NCBI GenBank assembly: GCA_036172665.1
Contig: CM069869.1
Coordinates: 4,464,001 to 4,528,000, forward strand
Source of the DNA: Prosopocoilus inquinatus
Taxonomy: Eukaryota; Arthropoda; Insecta; Coleoptera; Lucanidae
DNA: 64,000 nt
Direction of reading: 5' to 3'
Below, one piece after another: positions 42,078-53,340 of this stretch; position 1 is the stretch's first letter; each line of letters starts with the position of its first letter. A model generated the notes under the pieces. That model worked only from the letters and a program-made list of their open reading frames with translations, had not been told where the DNA came from and made no database searches. Made by a program: the position numbers and the translations under genes.

Positions 42078-42701
42078 ACTCCTAGGACCAAATAAGTACC
42101 AGGACAATTAAGTCGAGCCGAAATCGTGGTAATACTTGGCTTTAATGTCTGTACAAAAACGTTTTGTCTCTCTCTCTCCCTCTCTTCGGAAAGTATTTTG
42201 AACTTGTATTAAGTTGTTTCCTGACATTTTTAAATCAATCATATGTGCGTAAATTTGAATTTGCTTAAAAAGTTTTAGTTTGTTAGAAAGTTGATTTATA
42301 TGTTTCGTAATCTCGTGGATTAATCTTTATGGTCGAATCTTATTCTGAAAGTAATTTCTTTCAGTTTTAATTTGTAATTTGCTTAATTGTTAATTTATCA
42401 TTTCTAAACAGGATTTCCTGGACGTCGTGCGTCATTTCGTTTATCCCTAAAACTATTGTGAAGGGTTAAAATCTCGATCCATTAAGAAACGGGCAGAGAG
42501 CGATTCCTGGTTAATTTCTAACCTCAAACCAGAAACGTTCAGGTAATGGAATTGCTATTCGGATCGTTAGAGTTTGACTAAAACTTTGGAAGAGTGAACA
42601 AGCGTGACGGAAACAGTCGATTAATTTTGGTTTTAAGTAAAGTCGGAGATTTTGAAAGTAAAAATCAAAGTGCCTGTCTTAAGCTCGTCGTGAATTTCAG
42701 A
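42078..42701. other. non-coding DNA, no gene seen
   Basis: Contains a CT-rich simple repeat at about 42166-42187. The rest is unremarkable A+T-rich DNA. Confidence 0.4.
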
Positions 42702-42888
42702 AATGGCCGTAGCCAGACTAAATATTCAGGGGAGGCTTATTGTAATACAGGGCAGGCTCTATAAGTTTTATTCCAGTGCTTTTACGCATTTTTAAAATAT
42801 TTTCACGTAGGTTGGGCCATCGTAGGGCAGGTTTAAAACTTTCCAGGACAGGCTCAGCCTTCCTTACGCCCCCCTAGCTACGGCCATG
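42702..42888. mobile_element. 187-bp MITE with ATGGCCGTAGC ends
   Basis: ATGGCCGTAGCCAG at the left and CTAGCTACGGCCAT at the right are inverted, followed inward by GGGGAGGC and GCCCCCC segments. No coding capacity. It abuts the hAT-like element starting at 42898. Confidence 0.7.
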
Positions 42889-42897
42889 GTTTCGGCG

Positions 42898-45356
42898 TAG
42901 TGTTGGGAGATACTTTAAAAAGTATCAATACTATGAAGGTTCTTAAATGTCTCGATTCATAGTATCGATACTCGCAATAACGAAAAAATATCGATAAAAT
43001 ATTTTTTATCCATAATCGTTAGTAAATGAATTGTAACTGTAACTGTTTTGGAATCTGTTATTTTAATTACATATCGCATTCTTGACTGCATTGGACCGCA
43101 GTATTATCCATCCATCCAATTAGCTCGAGAGGCTCTAGAGGCCCCTAGACTTGCCGTGTTTCCTGTTAGCTTTTCCCAGTGCGGGATTCCCATCAACTCC
43201 AGATATTGTTTTACTTCCTGCATCCATTTAGTTCGGGATGTGCCTTGCCTTTTCTTCCAATCACTTCATTTATTAGGACTTGCTTTGCTGATCTTTTTTC
43301 ATTCATTATCACACATTCATTACCACATGTCCCAATCATCTTACTCGTTGCCTTCTTTATGATTTGGCTTATAAGGGGTTTCGTGTATAGGCACTTTAAT
43401 TCATGGTTCACAGTCCTTTATTCTTTCCTCCCTCCGTATATTCTTTTCAAAGCTTTTCTTCTTTTTTTCTCTTGCATTCAGTTTCCACGTTTCGAATCCA
43501 TTCGACATCGTGGATTTGACGATTGTCGTATACATCCTTTCTTTTATTTTTCTTGATACATTTTTATTTCAATATTGGATTCATTGCCCCCAAAACTTCT
43601 CTCTCCTTCTGTTAGTCTTTCTTGTATCTCTGTCCTGTCTTGTCCATTTTCTGTTGTTGTTACTTCCAGATAATTAAATTAATCCACTTTTTCAAACGCG
43701 TTTTTTTACCCAAGTTGTTTATTACTTCTAAACATTTGTTCTTCTTATTGTTCCTGTTCTTTGTAATCCCCATGGATTTTGTTTTTAGCAGCTCATTTAT
43801 TTTCAATCCTTTTCCTTTTTCTTCTATTCTGCTTATGGTTTTTTTAAGGTTTTGTTTTGTTCTTGTAATCACTGCTACATCATCCGCATAAGCCAGGCTT
43901 TGGTAGCTTTGTTTTTATTCCTGACTCCCGGATTATCTTTTCTAGTATCAAATTATGGAAACTTGTTCTCCCCCCCCCCCTTTCTTGTACATAGAAATGA
44001 GCGATTCTCTCCAGCTCACTGCAATCCTTTCTGTTTCCCAGATTTCTTGCACCAACTCGCATATTTCGTTTTCTAAATCTAATCCTGCAGCTTTTATCAT
44101 TTCTACTGTTATACAAGTTTCACCTAGGGTCTTATTATTTTTTAGGGTTTTGAGTATTTCTCTTATTTCTTCTTTGCTGGGTTTATTTATCCGCTCCTGC
44201 CTTTCAGATGTTAATGCGTCGTATTTCTCATACATCACCTTATTTTCTTCTCCGTTTAATGTTTCCTTAAAATGTTCCGCCCATCTATTCAGTTTTTCTG
44301 TCAAGCTTTCCGCTAAATTTCCATCTTTTTTCTTACATCTCAGCACTTTGTCTTTGTTTATTCTCTTTGCGGTCGTTACCTCTCCGTAGAATTCCCTGAG
44401 TTGTTTCTTTTTATGATTGTCCTCCAATTTTTGCAATCATCTGTCCATATCGACTATTTCCTTTACTCTCATTGCTTTCTTTGCTATTCTTCGGCATCTT
44501 TTGTATTCTTCTTCAATTTCTTTTGTTTGTACGTTTAGAGCTTTTATTCTTGCGTTCTGTTTCCTATTACTTTTCACATTGCTTGTCAAATCATTTATAT
44601 CCTCTCTTTTTCATTTCTGATTTCAATATTTTTGCCGCTTGTGTAAATAAGGAATAAATTCGATCAAAAAATAAACTATTGAGTTTTGACAAAAATTCAA
44701 AAACCAATCAACTTTTGATTTAAATTGCACACCATTTGACACTGAACTGTAAAATACAGCGCGATGCATGTAAAAGTTATGACGTCATGAACATATTTTT
44801 TTTTAAACGAGAACCTCTTATCTTTTGTTGACATTGTTGCAGGTCATGTATCTGTGAAAAAAAATCTCCTCTTACATAAGACAATTTATATTGAAATCCT
44901 AATAAATTAATTTTTCAATTTTAACAACATTATCAAACACAAATAACAGTAAAAAAAAGTCTACAATAATAAAGGGAAACTCATTCCATCCAAAGTTTCA
45001 TCGAGGATCAAATGTTTGTCCTAATAACGATATTTCACAGGATAGAAACTTATTTGATCCGTTTTGCATTTCTGTCTAAATTCAACTTTACGTTTTATCG
45101 AATTTATTCCTTACTTTTTTTTTACACTGTGTATATTTTGCCTATGATCTGTTTGTCGTATTTCTTACAGCTGTTCTACATTTAACCAATGCATATTTTG
45201 CCCTAGCTAAATAGTAATTAAAGCAATATATTCGATACCTCATTTAACTGAATCAATTCACCGATATATCAGAAGCAAAATATGGATGCAAAAGAACGAG
45301 TATCGGAACCTAAAATATCGATATTCAAAAATTTCGATACGTATCGCCCAACACCA
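42898..45356. mobile_element. hAT-like element interrupted by a LINE
   Basis: The left end TAGTGTTGGGAGATACTTT and the right end (read inward TGGTGTTGGGCGATACGTAT) are typical hAT termini, with subterminal TATCGAT-type words on both sides (ATAGTATCGATACTCG; AAAATATCGATATTC). The 8-bp flanks TTTCGGCG and TTTTGGGG agree at six of eight positions. A minus-strand LINE fragment occupies about 43095-44640. No hAT transposase is visible outside the LINE. Confidence 0.7.
43095..44640 (-). pseudogene. LINE fragment: RT domain to C-terminus
   Basis: Minus-strand reverse transcriptase relic of a non-LTR element. The N-terminal part (43948-44436) reads LNRWAEHFKETLNGEE, EEIREILKTLKNNKTLGE and IWETERIAVSWRESLISMYK, the segments that precede the catalytic core. 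LAYADDVAVITRTKQNLKKT at about 43845-43905 is the YxDD active site. Downstream wording includes IVKSTMSNGFETWKL and, at the 3' end, RSAKQVLINEVIGRKGKA and IPHWEKLTGNTASL, typical of LINE C-termini. Frames switch several times, including at a C run at 43970-43980, so it is dead. The wording resembles RTE/Jockey-type elements; clade uncertain. Confidence 0.85.
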
Positions 45357-45530
45357 TTTTGGGGATGCTGGTTTGAACACGACGAACCTGTAAGTAATCA
45401 TTTAATCCCCGACTTTCACCCTATAATAAAAACTTATATTAAAAATATAACGAACTATGTTAGTGATTGAAGTGACATAAAAGGCAGTAAGGTGACAAGT
45501 TTAAAGTCAATAAAAGACGAAGTTGATTCT
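45357..45530. other. short non-coding spacer
   Basis: No feature recognised between the hAT-like right end and the Penelope-type remnant. Confidence 0.4.
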
Positions 45531-45599
45531 TGTCCGATGAAAATTGTAAGTAAATAGTTTTTTTTTTAACTTGAAACGGACAAAATTAAGAAAGGAAAA

Positions 45600-45641
45600 C
45601 ACTCCACGTTTCGCTATTAGTTAATAGCTTCGTCAGGAGTG
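45600..45641 (-). ncRNA. hammerhead-like motif 1
   Basis: Minus strand: helix I CACTC/GAGTG, CTGACGA, helix II GCTATT/AATAGC with loop AACT, GAAA, and helix III reduced to AC/GT. Helix I is perfect. Against activity, position 17 is G and there is an extra A between the first core box and helix II. Confidence 0.5.
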
Positions 45642-45705
45642 AAAAAAAAGTAAATAACGTTTCGCCATTGATTGAATAGCTTCGTCAGGAGTGAAAGAGG
45701 TAAAT

Positions 45706-45749
45706 CATTTACTGACGAAGCTATTAATCAATAGCGAAACGTGAAGTGT
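45706..45749 (+). ncRNA. hammerhead-like motif 3
   Basis: Plus strand: CATTT(A), CTGACGA, AGCTATT-AATC-AATAGC, GAAACGT, G, AAGTG. Helix I can form with one G-T pair. As in motif 1, position 17 is G, so cleavage is doubtful. Confidence 0.45.
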
Positions 45750-45800
45750 TTTCCTTTCATAATTTCGTCCGTTTCAAGTTTAAAAAACTTTTTACTTTCA

Positions 45801-46158
45801 ATAAAAGACGAAAGTAAATATGTCAAATACATCGAGTTTGCAAAGTGTATGCTTCTTGTCTTTTTGTTATTTACGAAACCACTATTGCAAGTGTTCGATC
45901 TGTATATCGGAAAACCAGCGGTTCTCAAAGAGTGAACTGATTCATGAGAAATTGCTAACGAGTCCTGAAAATTTTATAAGAAACTGTAGCTTATTGTAAT
46001 GATTCAAATACTAACAGCAGAATTTAATTAATCATTTAGTTTTATTTAATTTTGTAACAAATGGGCAAGAGACAAATGTCAGAATTTACATTTTAAATTT
46101 ACATCTATTTGATATCAGTAACTTTTTTTTGTTGCCGTTTAAGTTTGTAAATTTATAT
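45801..46158. other. non-coding DNA, no gene seen
   Basis: Overlapping short open frames on both strands (about 65 residues each) have no recognisable features. Confidence 0.35.
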
Positions 46159-46488
46159 TGTAACAGCGTTTGGCTGCCGAGGACGTTCGCGATTAATACT
46201 GTAGGTAGTTTCGCGAAGGCTGCAGAGCATTCCCGTGCGTACGCGAAGACTCTTCGACTATTCTATGCGTATCTGTAAGTGAACGCATTCACTACAAAAA
46301 AAAAATGAATATCAGGCGCTGCCGGAACAGTTCTTATGCATTTAGAAACGAAGAATCACGGAGCTATAAACGGCGACATAATAGAAGTGCAGTTGTTAAA
46401 AATAAGTTTAGCAGCGCAATATTAGTATTATATTAAAGTGTTTGAAATTAGTCAACGAAAAGGAATTGCAAACTCCGAAGTCGTAACA
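46159..46488. mobile_element. probable solo LTR
   Basis: Starts TGTAACAGCGTTTGG and ends GAAGTCGTAACA, giving TGTAAC...GTAACA inverted ends typical of Ty3/gypsy-type LTRs. The 3' half resembles 23139-23541. No second LTR or internal genes are nearby, and the flanks (TATAT and TAGTA) do not give a clean target duplication. Confidence 0.5.
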
Positions 46489-49317
46489 TAGTATACAGCC
46501 TGTAATCAAATAAGTTTCACATATTAAAACTGTAAGTTCTTTATCACTTAAGAAAGTGATTTCTGCAAATATGAATTTTATTGGTGAAAAATTAAAGAAA
46601 TTAAAACCCCCCCAGAGCCCGGAAACTTTTTGTTTGAAAACCTCTGACTGGCCGTGTATCAGTTTCTACAAGCGCATCATAAAACGTCGTAAAACAATAA
46701 AGCGTCATCGAACTGAAGGGCACTGGGTTAAAATCATCGCTTATGTAATTCCATAACGGAATAGAATTATAAATATCCATCGCGTTGCTTATTAAATGAA
46801 TCAATTTTCTCAATTTTCACGTAATTGTTAATAGTTTTCTGCTCACAAAACTGTAAAAATAAATAAAAATTAGAAATTCCATTTTCTAAAATTATTTTAC
46901 TAATTCATACGTATTCATCGTGTACTTTATTTGCTGGTCGTCAATAAACTGCATTGTTATTTCTTTATTGCATAAAATGTTTAAGAATGTCTTTTCTTTC
47001 TGCATTTCGGAAACTCGTTATTGAATGCAGTATTCGCTTTTCTTATTTTGTGAAACCAAAACAATAAAGCGTCATCGCACTCGAACTACGAAGAAACATA
47101 TTCGTTAGTGGAAATAATTAACAAAGCGACAATCAATCAGAGCGACTAATAATTTTTTTAAATTACCTTAATACGCGAAATTAGCACTGTAAATCATGAG
47201 TACTATTGGTTTACAAAGACCAGGATGTCAATATCTAATTATTGTCGATTATCTAATTAAAGAGATTTAATTCTGATCAATGCAAGCAAATTTAAATTGT
47301 TCTCCTTTAATTATAATGCACACACGGGGCACGACCGAGAGATTTTCAATTTGAACTGTCGTCTTCAATGGGTCGGTGATTCTATTTTATAGTGTTCCCA
47401 TAAAGCTTTTAAAATGTGATCAAGCAATTGACCTTGAATTTTGCTGGAATTTTGTTTTATAACGTTGTTTTTGTGCACGGCCGACCAAAAGTTCTCAAAC
47501 AAAAGAGTCAATACTCCTCCACTAGGTAATTTTTTTTATTTTGGAGCTAGACTTTTGGTAGTTGCAGCATTAATTCTCTTACATGATGAGGAACTTACGG
47601 TATTAATATGTGAAACTAATTTGATTACACCCTGTATTATCGTTTAATAGAAGAAATAAAAGATATTATAAAAAAAGAACCTAATCGTATATACATTTAA
47701 TTTATTTCGTGTTTGTATTTCTTTCTCATCTGTTTTATAAAATAAATCAATTAAAAAAATAATAATAAAAATAATAAAACGAAGGAAAGCGTTTCTGAAT
47801 TTTTAAAGCGAGATAAACATCTTCCTGGCCAGCACACACTGTTTTACAGCTCTTAAAATAACAAGAGAGAGAGGAAAAAAAAACGGTTATAAATTCTAAT
47901 GAGGCGACCCTTGTCTTATGTTGTCACTCGGTCATGGCGCCAGCGGCGTACACAACTGCGGGAGGAAAGAACGTTTATACATTGTTTTTGCTAAATGGAT
48001 AATTTATGGCATTGCCAAAAACTTCGGGTATAATAACGTGAAAAACAATATTCAGCATTTAAATTCTGAATACATGAATATTACCAAAAAAAAATCTTGA
48101 GGATTGTGATAACGAAGACGTGATGAATAAAGTGCAGTATTTATTTAAGTACAAGATACAGGAAGTATAAAAAATCGTCACAAAAATTCATGTCGTTAAG
48201 TTATTTCCTTATGTACGTAAACGGTTGAAATTCTTCAGGGTAGACGATTAGGACCAATAATATTTTATTGTCCAATTATCGCAAGAGAGTGTATACATGT
48301 GAAATCAAAGAAATAATAATTCAAAATCATAAAGTTATCTGTTAACTGAACCTTTATTATCATTTTTCAGATAAATACAGTAAGTAACCTCTATGTCTTT
48401 ATTATTTCGATGGCTTTCTTTTTCTTGGATTAGAGTTGTTTGAGTAGCCATCTTCAAGTAAGGCACTCTTAATAAATAATGAAATCAATTATTTACTCAT
48501 TCGGTTATTTAATAATATACCGATCGAAAATTTTTGTTTTAGCCAACAACGATTTCGTCGCACTGTACATCACAGATGTTTCCAACAAATACGCCATGCA
48601 TATACTCCTTGTTTCTATTGGCTACTGGAAGTGAAAGTGCTTAATCCATATGACGTACACAAGTATATACTCCCTTGAGGAACCCTGAAGACAATATCTT
48701 TTGGAATAATTAGAAACGAGTCGTCACGGTAAGTTTAAAATGACGTCTGACATTAAAATTGATCGAGTCATACGAAACAGTAAGACAAAACAACTAGGAA
48801 GAAATCTTTTTCGTCCGCGTTTTGGGTGAAGCATGGTTCAGAGAACACGGTACGAACTACCCTATCAATCACGTGATTTGACGTCGCCTTAAAAAGCCCT
48901 TGTTATTTCTTTGTTATCTGACGTCTTGTTTTAAAATGTGGAGGAAAAAGCGAGGCAAAAAAGCGCATCGATAAAAATCGACGAATTAATGGGCGAGTGT
49001 CATCACACTGCTTCAAGGATCGGGGGACAGGTAGGAAGGCAGGCACACAAAGTAAGGTGAACCACAGACAGCACTGTGCAGCCCCGGCTCCTGATATGCG
49101 ATACTCCGCTATCTCTCCATCTAACTAACGTAATTAAAACAGACAGCCACTCTTGCCTGTTTATTTATTATGCCCGTATTCAGCCTTTATATGCATTCTC
49201 TATAAACAAACAAGTATTTAAAATTTTTCTTGTCCCTTTCTTACTCGCTGTTCATTTACATTTTATCCACGTGAAGTAGATTACTTGAATAACTGAAATA
49301 GGAGAGGAACGAACATA
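46489..49317. other. unique DNA, no gene supported
   Basis: A 2.8-kb repeat-poor stretch. AAAACAATAAAGCGTCATCG occurs at 46694 and almost identically at 47058, a short dispersed duplication. GC-richer parts at about 47925-47975 and 48780-49090 show no domain. Open frames of 60-70 residues are at chance level. Confidence 0.35.
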
Positions 49318-50611
49318 CGTGGGCTGCTGGGAAATTTTCTGGAATCTAGTAGGTCTAGAATTGTTAGCGTTTATCAACTGTCATATTTGAAAAATTTTAC
49401 GCTTTTCGCCTATAATTCTATTGACAGTTCCTATCCAAGTGAACTAGTTTTGTTTGTACAGCATATGAGAAAAAGTAATTTTGTGTAAACATGGAAATTT
49501 CGCGTGAAAATTTTCGTGCCATGATTTTTACGATTTCAAATGTGGTCTAACGCCGATACAATGCCTCGATCGGCTTCATTTGGCTTTTGGAGATGAAGCA
49601 CCATCAAAGAGCAGTGTTTATAATTGGTTTGCCGAATTCCAGCGTGGACGTACCTCTCTCAGTGACGAATTTCGTGAAGGTCGTCCATCAACATCAGTTG
49701 TTGCCACTAATGTAGATGCTGTACGTGAAATGTTTGAGCGAGATCGACATGTGACATACCGTGAGATTCAAGCATCCTTACGCATTGACACGAAAGCAAT
49801 ACACCAGATTTTGCATGATCATTTGAACGTACGAAAGCTTTGCAGGTGGATCCCACACAATTTAACAGAAGCGCAAAAGCAGGGCTGTGTCAAATGGTGC
49901 GAAGAAATGCTCAAGAAATTCAATGGAGGTCGTTCAAATTTAGTTTATAACATTGTTACTGGTGACGAAACGTGGATCTATTCGTACGAGCCAGAAATTA
50001 AACAACAATCTGCCGTTTGGGTATTTCGGAATGAACCAAAAACCAAAACCAACAAAAGTTTCCGTTCACGCAGTGCTGCGAAGCAAATGATTGCTTGTTT
50101 CTTTGCTTTAACTGTACATGTAGCAGCCGTGGCTTTAGAGAATCGAAAAACCGTAAATGCTGATTGGTATACTACAATTTGTTTGCCGGAAGTCATCGAT
50201 CAAATAAGAAGAAACAATCGAAATCGACGAATTATTCTCCATCATGACAACGCCAGCTCTCACTCAGCCCGTCAAACAGTTGATTTTTTGTCCAACAGAA
50301 ATGTTGAATTAATGATTCATTGTCCATATTCACCTGATTTATCACCTAATGATTTCTTTTTGTTCCCAAATATCAAAAATTAAATGCGTGGTGAGCGATT
50401 TTCGTCGGCTGAAGCAGCGGTTGAAACATTCCGGACTCTGGTTTTTGAGGTACCATCTTTAGAGTGGAAAACGTGCTTTAGAAATTGGTTCGAGCGTATG
50501 CAAGAGTGTATTGACGTCAAAGGCGAATACTTCGAAAAACAATGATACCGTTTACCAAATTTCATATGCGTTATTTCATACCGTTTCCAGAAACTTTTCC
50601 AGCAGCCCACG
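49318..50611 (+). mobile_element. mariner transposon, full length, inactive
   Basis: A 1294-bp element with inverted ends CGTGGGCTGCTGGGAAATTT...AAACTTTTCCAGCAGCCCACG and TA at both sides (49316-49317, 50612-50613). It is 20 bp longer than the 9179-10452 copy, mostly because that copy carries an 18-bp deletion. It is the best-preserved copy in the window. Confidence 0.96.
49491..50545 (+). pseudogene. mariner transposase pseudogene
   Basis: Runs from the ATG at 49491 (MEISRENFRAM) to the stop after EYFEKQ at 50543-50545. One T is missing in the T run near 49525, shifting the frame just after FRAMIF; the main open part resumes at about 49550. It then contains TGDETWIYSYEPE, HHDNASSHS and YSPDLSPND, with 34 residues between the second and third catalytic Asp, the mariner D,D34D spacing. 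A TAA at 50381-50383 replaces a Lys codon in the NKMRGERF region. Two lesions make it inactive, but the rest is well kept. Confidence 0.94.
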
Positions 50612-50613
50612 TA

Positions 50614-51004
50614 TGCATGCAGAGCCAGAGAGTATTTCGACGAATCTGAATAACTGAATACATCATCCCGGAACACAAACTTTATTCAGAAGGTCTGTTG
50701 TCATCATTAGCCCAGTGTGTAGTTTGAAGCAGATCCTTTTAGACTTTGGTTCGATTCATGATAATACACAGAAAGAAATTGCAAAGTAAAATGCTCTACG
50801 ATTACGCGAAAAAAGTTGATAGTTGTAGATATTTTTAACACAATTGTTGAACTTATTTTAAAAAATTCAAATATACAGGATGTCCACCGAGTGCCGCAGT
50901 CTTCTCTACCGTTTAAAGTATACAAGATAGAAAAGAAATTCAAACGAGCTGAGGTGTAACTCAGTCAGCTCTATTTTCTAAAACTATTTTTGGCTAAACA
51001 GGAT
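50614..51004. other. non-coding DNA with a MITE-type end
   Basis: TACAGGATGTCCACCGAGTG at about 50875 looks like the terminus of a CAGG-type TIR element without a visible partner. No gene. Confidence 0.4.
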
Positions 51005-52557
51005 GTTCAATAACTGAGAGTCATACCAAAGTTATATTTTTCTTAAATGGAACACTCAGTATATTTCTACATATTTCGAAAGTACGCATAACGAGTAGGT
51101 ATAACAAAAAATTTCTAAAGTTTTATTTAAGAGTTTTTAAGATATTGAAGATGGTGTATAAAAAATTGCTCTACTTTGAGCTCTTATAGTTTGATTATTT
51201 ATTTACATTTTATCGCGAATTTTTGTGAGAGTTAATACAATATCTCATCTACAGAAATTTCACAACAGATTTAATCTATCAGTTATTATGTGTACAGGGT
51301 GTTGAGTTTTGAAAAAGTTATTTTTTCTCAAAATTTTCAAATGGAACACCCTGTATGTCTAAACTCTTGTGAAACACTGCCTTAATGAGCTTTCATAAAA
51401 CGCCAAATGTTTTTGTCTAAACTGAAGAAATCGTGAGGTAGCAATGAAATATTTTCTTTCTTTCAATATCAACGTTATATAGCCTTTCCGTCCGATTTTT
51501 CTGCTTCAGTTAGATGATCAATCAATATGTTTTATTTTGTGTTCAAAATAAGTGAATATGTTCCTATTAAAGTAATTCCTATTCTTCTTTACTTTGAAAA
51601 CATTTAAATAACTTTAGAAAAATAAAATTTAAAATTACGTTTGCTAGAAAATAGGAAAACAGTTAATATGAATTTTTAATTGACAGAACAATTGTTTAGA
51701 TTAGTGAGACACTACTTTTAGAAATTTGTACTTCTTTTTGTGTTAACAAAATGGGTTTTAATAATGAAAGTTACGTGACGTTACATACCTAATAGGAGAA
51801 AGCAACCAAAACTGTCTTTTGGCGTCAAGATTACAAGAAGTAAGAAGTGCTTACAAGAAGCCGGAAAACAATTCTAATATTTAATATAAATTCTCCACAT
51901 CCAATGGTTCCTTGTCATTCTTAATTTGTTCATTGTTTTCTGTTATTTTCTAATTTAATACTTATTATTCTTAATTTGTACATTATTTTGTTATTTTCTA
52001 ATTTATTAATTAAATTAACTAATATATGTTAATTTTTCAACAAAATAAAACAGAAGGACCGATCGAAAAGGCTAAAATACGTCAATATTGTAATTAAAAA
52101 AAAAAAAATGAATAATTGCTGTTTCGCGATTTGTTCAGTTTGGACAAAAACATTTGGCGTTATATGAAAGTTCATTAAGGCAGTGTTTCACAAGAGTTTA
52201 GATATACTGGGTGTTCCATTAGAAAAATTTGAGAAAAATTAACCTTTTCAAAACTCCACACCCTGTACTCATAATAAATAATAGATTGAAGCTGTTGTGA
52301 AATTTCTGTAGATGAGATATTGTATTGACTACCTACGAAAATTCACGATGAATTGTAAATAAATAATCAAACTATAAGAACTCAATGTAGAGCAATTTTT
52401 TATACACTATGATTAATATCTTAAAAACTCTTAAATAAAACTTCAGAAATTTTTGGTTATTACCTACTAGTTATGCGTACTTTCGAAATATGTAAAAATA
52501 TACTGGGTGTTCCAGTTAAAAAAATATAACTTTGGTATGGCTCCCAGTTAATGAACA
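51005..52557. mobile_element. fold-back element with ~550-bp arms
   Basis: The left arm (51005-51556) and right arm (52035-52557) are inverted copies sharing long runs such as CATATTTCGAAAGTACGCAT, TTTTATTTAAGAGTTTTTAA and GTATAAAAAATTGCTCTAC. Copies of ACACCC(A)GTAT/ATACTGGGTGTTCC lie inside the arms. The ~480-bp centre is not coding. The right end is cut off where the Penelope-like fragment begins. It could be one fold-back element or two converging copies of one element. Confidence 0.8.
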
Positions 52558-52574
52558 AATTGAATTGATTAATT

Positions 52575-53020
52575 GCAAAAAAAAAACAACAACTTATCAC
52601 ATAATAACAAAGAAAATATTCCTCTTATTAACAGATCAGGTGTTTACAAATTAAATTGCAATTGCCAAAAATTGTATACAGGTCGCACCTCCCGAGATTC
52701 CACACCAGAATAAAAGAACATAACCAAGAAATCATTAGGACACAACGTATCCTTCCTCCTCGATACAATTTCAAATCCACTTTTGCCGAACGTGTCTGCC
52801 TTTCAGAGCATATTTTCACTAACGATCATAACTCCATTGAAATTTTACACGTTACTAATAGTTTTAAAGATTCGGACATTTGAGAACAATGGGAAATATT
52901 TAAATCTTTCAAAAATTTTAACAATAAAAAACACTGCTTAAACGACCAATCAGAATTGAAAAAACTGATTTTTATCAATCGTATCAATTGGCCTTTCTGA
53001 ACACGGCCCGCTTTCCTTTA
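52575..53020 (+). pseudogene. Penelope-like GIY-YIG endonuclease relic 2
   Basis: C-terminal part of a second Penelope-like protein. GVYKLNCNCQKLYTGRTSR (about 52630-52690) is the GIY-YIG signature, and FHTRIKEHNQEI follows after a one-base frameshift near 52695. The frame continues AERVCLSEHIFTNDHNSIEI to a stop at about 52881, then in the same frame to RINWPF at about 53000. Its wording differs clearly from the 25340 relic, so it is another family. The reverse transcriptase part is missing, removed at the fold-back element border. Confidence 0.82.
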
Positions 53021-53340
53021 CTTAACTTTTAGTTATCTATTTTACCGACTGTTCATAACCTGAACTTGTCATTTATACGTTCACTTACGTCTGTTTTCCG
53101 GTCTTGTTAACACGTGGCCTTGGCCTTGCCATACCTCCACGTTTTTACTCTTCTTGATTTCACATCATGTAATTTTCAAATTTAAAATGTCTTAAACTTT
53201 TTGTTTTTTGTTTTATAATTTTTGGTAAGTCCATTTATGAATATTTTCATCTTGAGATTAACTCTTACTTTTTAACCTTTCAGCCTGAAGCTGGCCTTTA
53301 ATTTTAATTTCATTATGTAATTCCGAAACATATATGTATA
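53021..53340 (+). other. probable Penelope 3' flank with hammerhead-like relic
   Basis: A T-rich stretch ending in TTTCAGCCTGAAGCTGGCCTTTAA...AATTCCGAAACATA (about 53279-53332). This has the CTGA(A)G..GGCC...CGAAAC order of Penelope-type terminal hammerhead motifs, but the core is degraded. Confidence 0.4.

Larger units (their letters stand above)
45525..45800. mobile_element. Penelope-type terminal sequence with three hammerhead-like motifs
   Basis: TTGTCCGATGAAAATTGTAAG at the left edge is the inverted copy of DNA downstream of the Penelope relic at 25340. Three hammerhead-like units follow: minus strand 45600-45641, minus strand about 45657-45693, and plus strand about 45706-45749. Each has CTGACGA, an AGCTATT..AATAGC-type helix II and GAAACGT. 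The AACTTGAAACGGACAAAATTA block at the left is mirrored by TTTCGTCCGTTTCAAGTT at the right, so the segment is an inverted, rearranged set of terminal repeats. No coding part is present. Confidence 0.65.
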
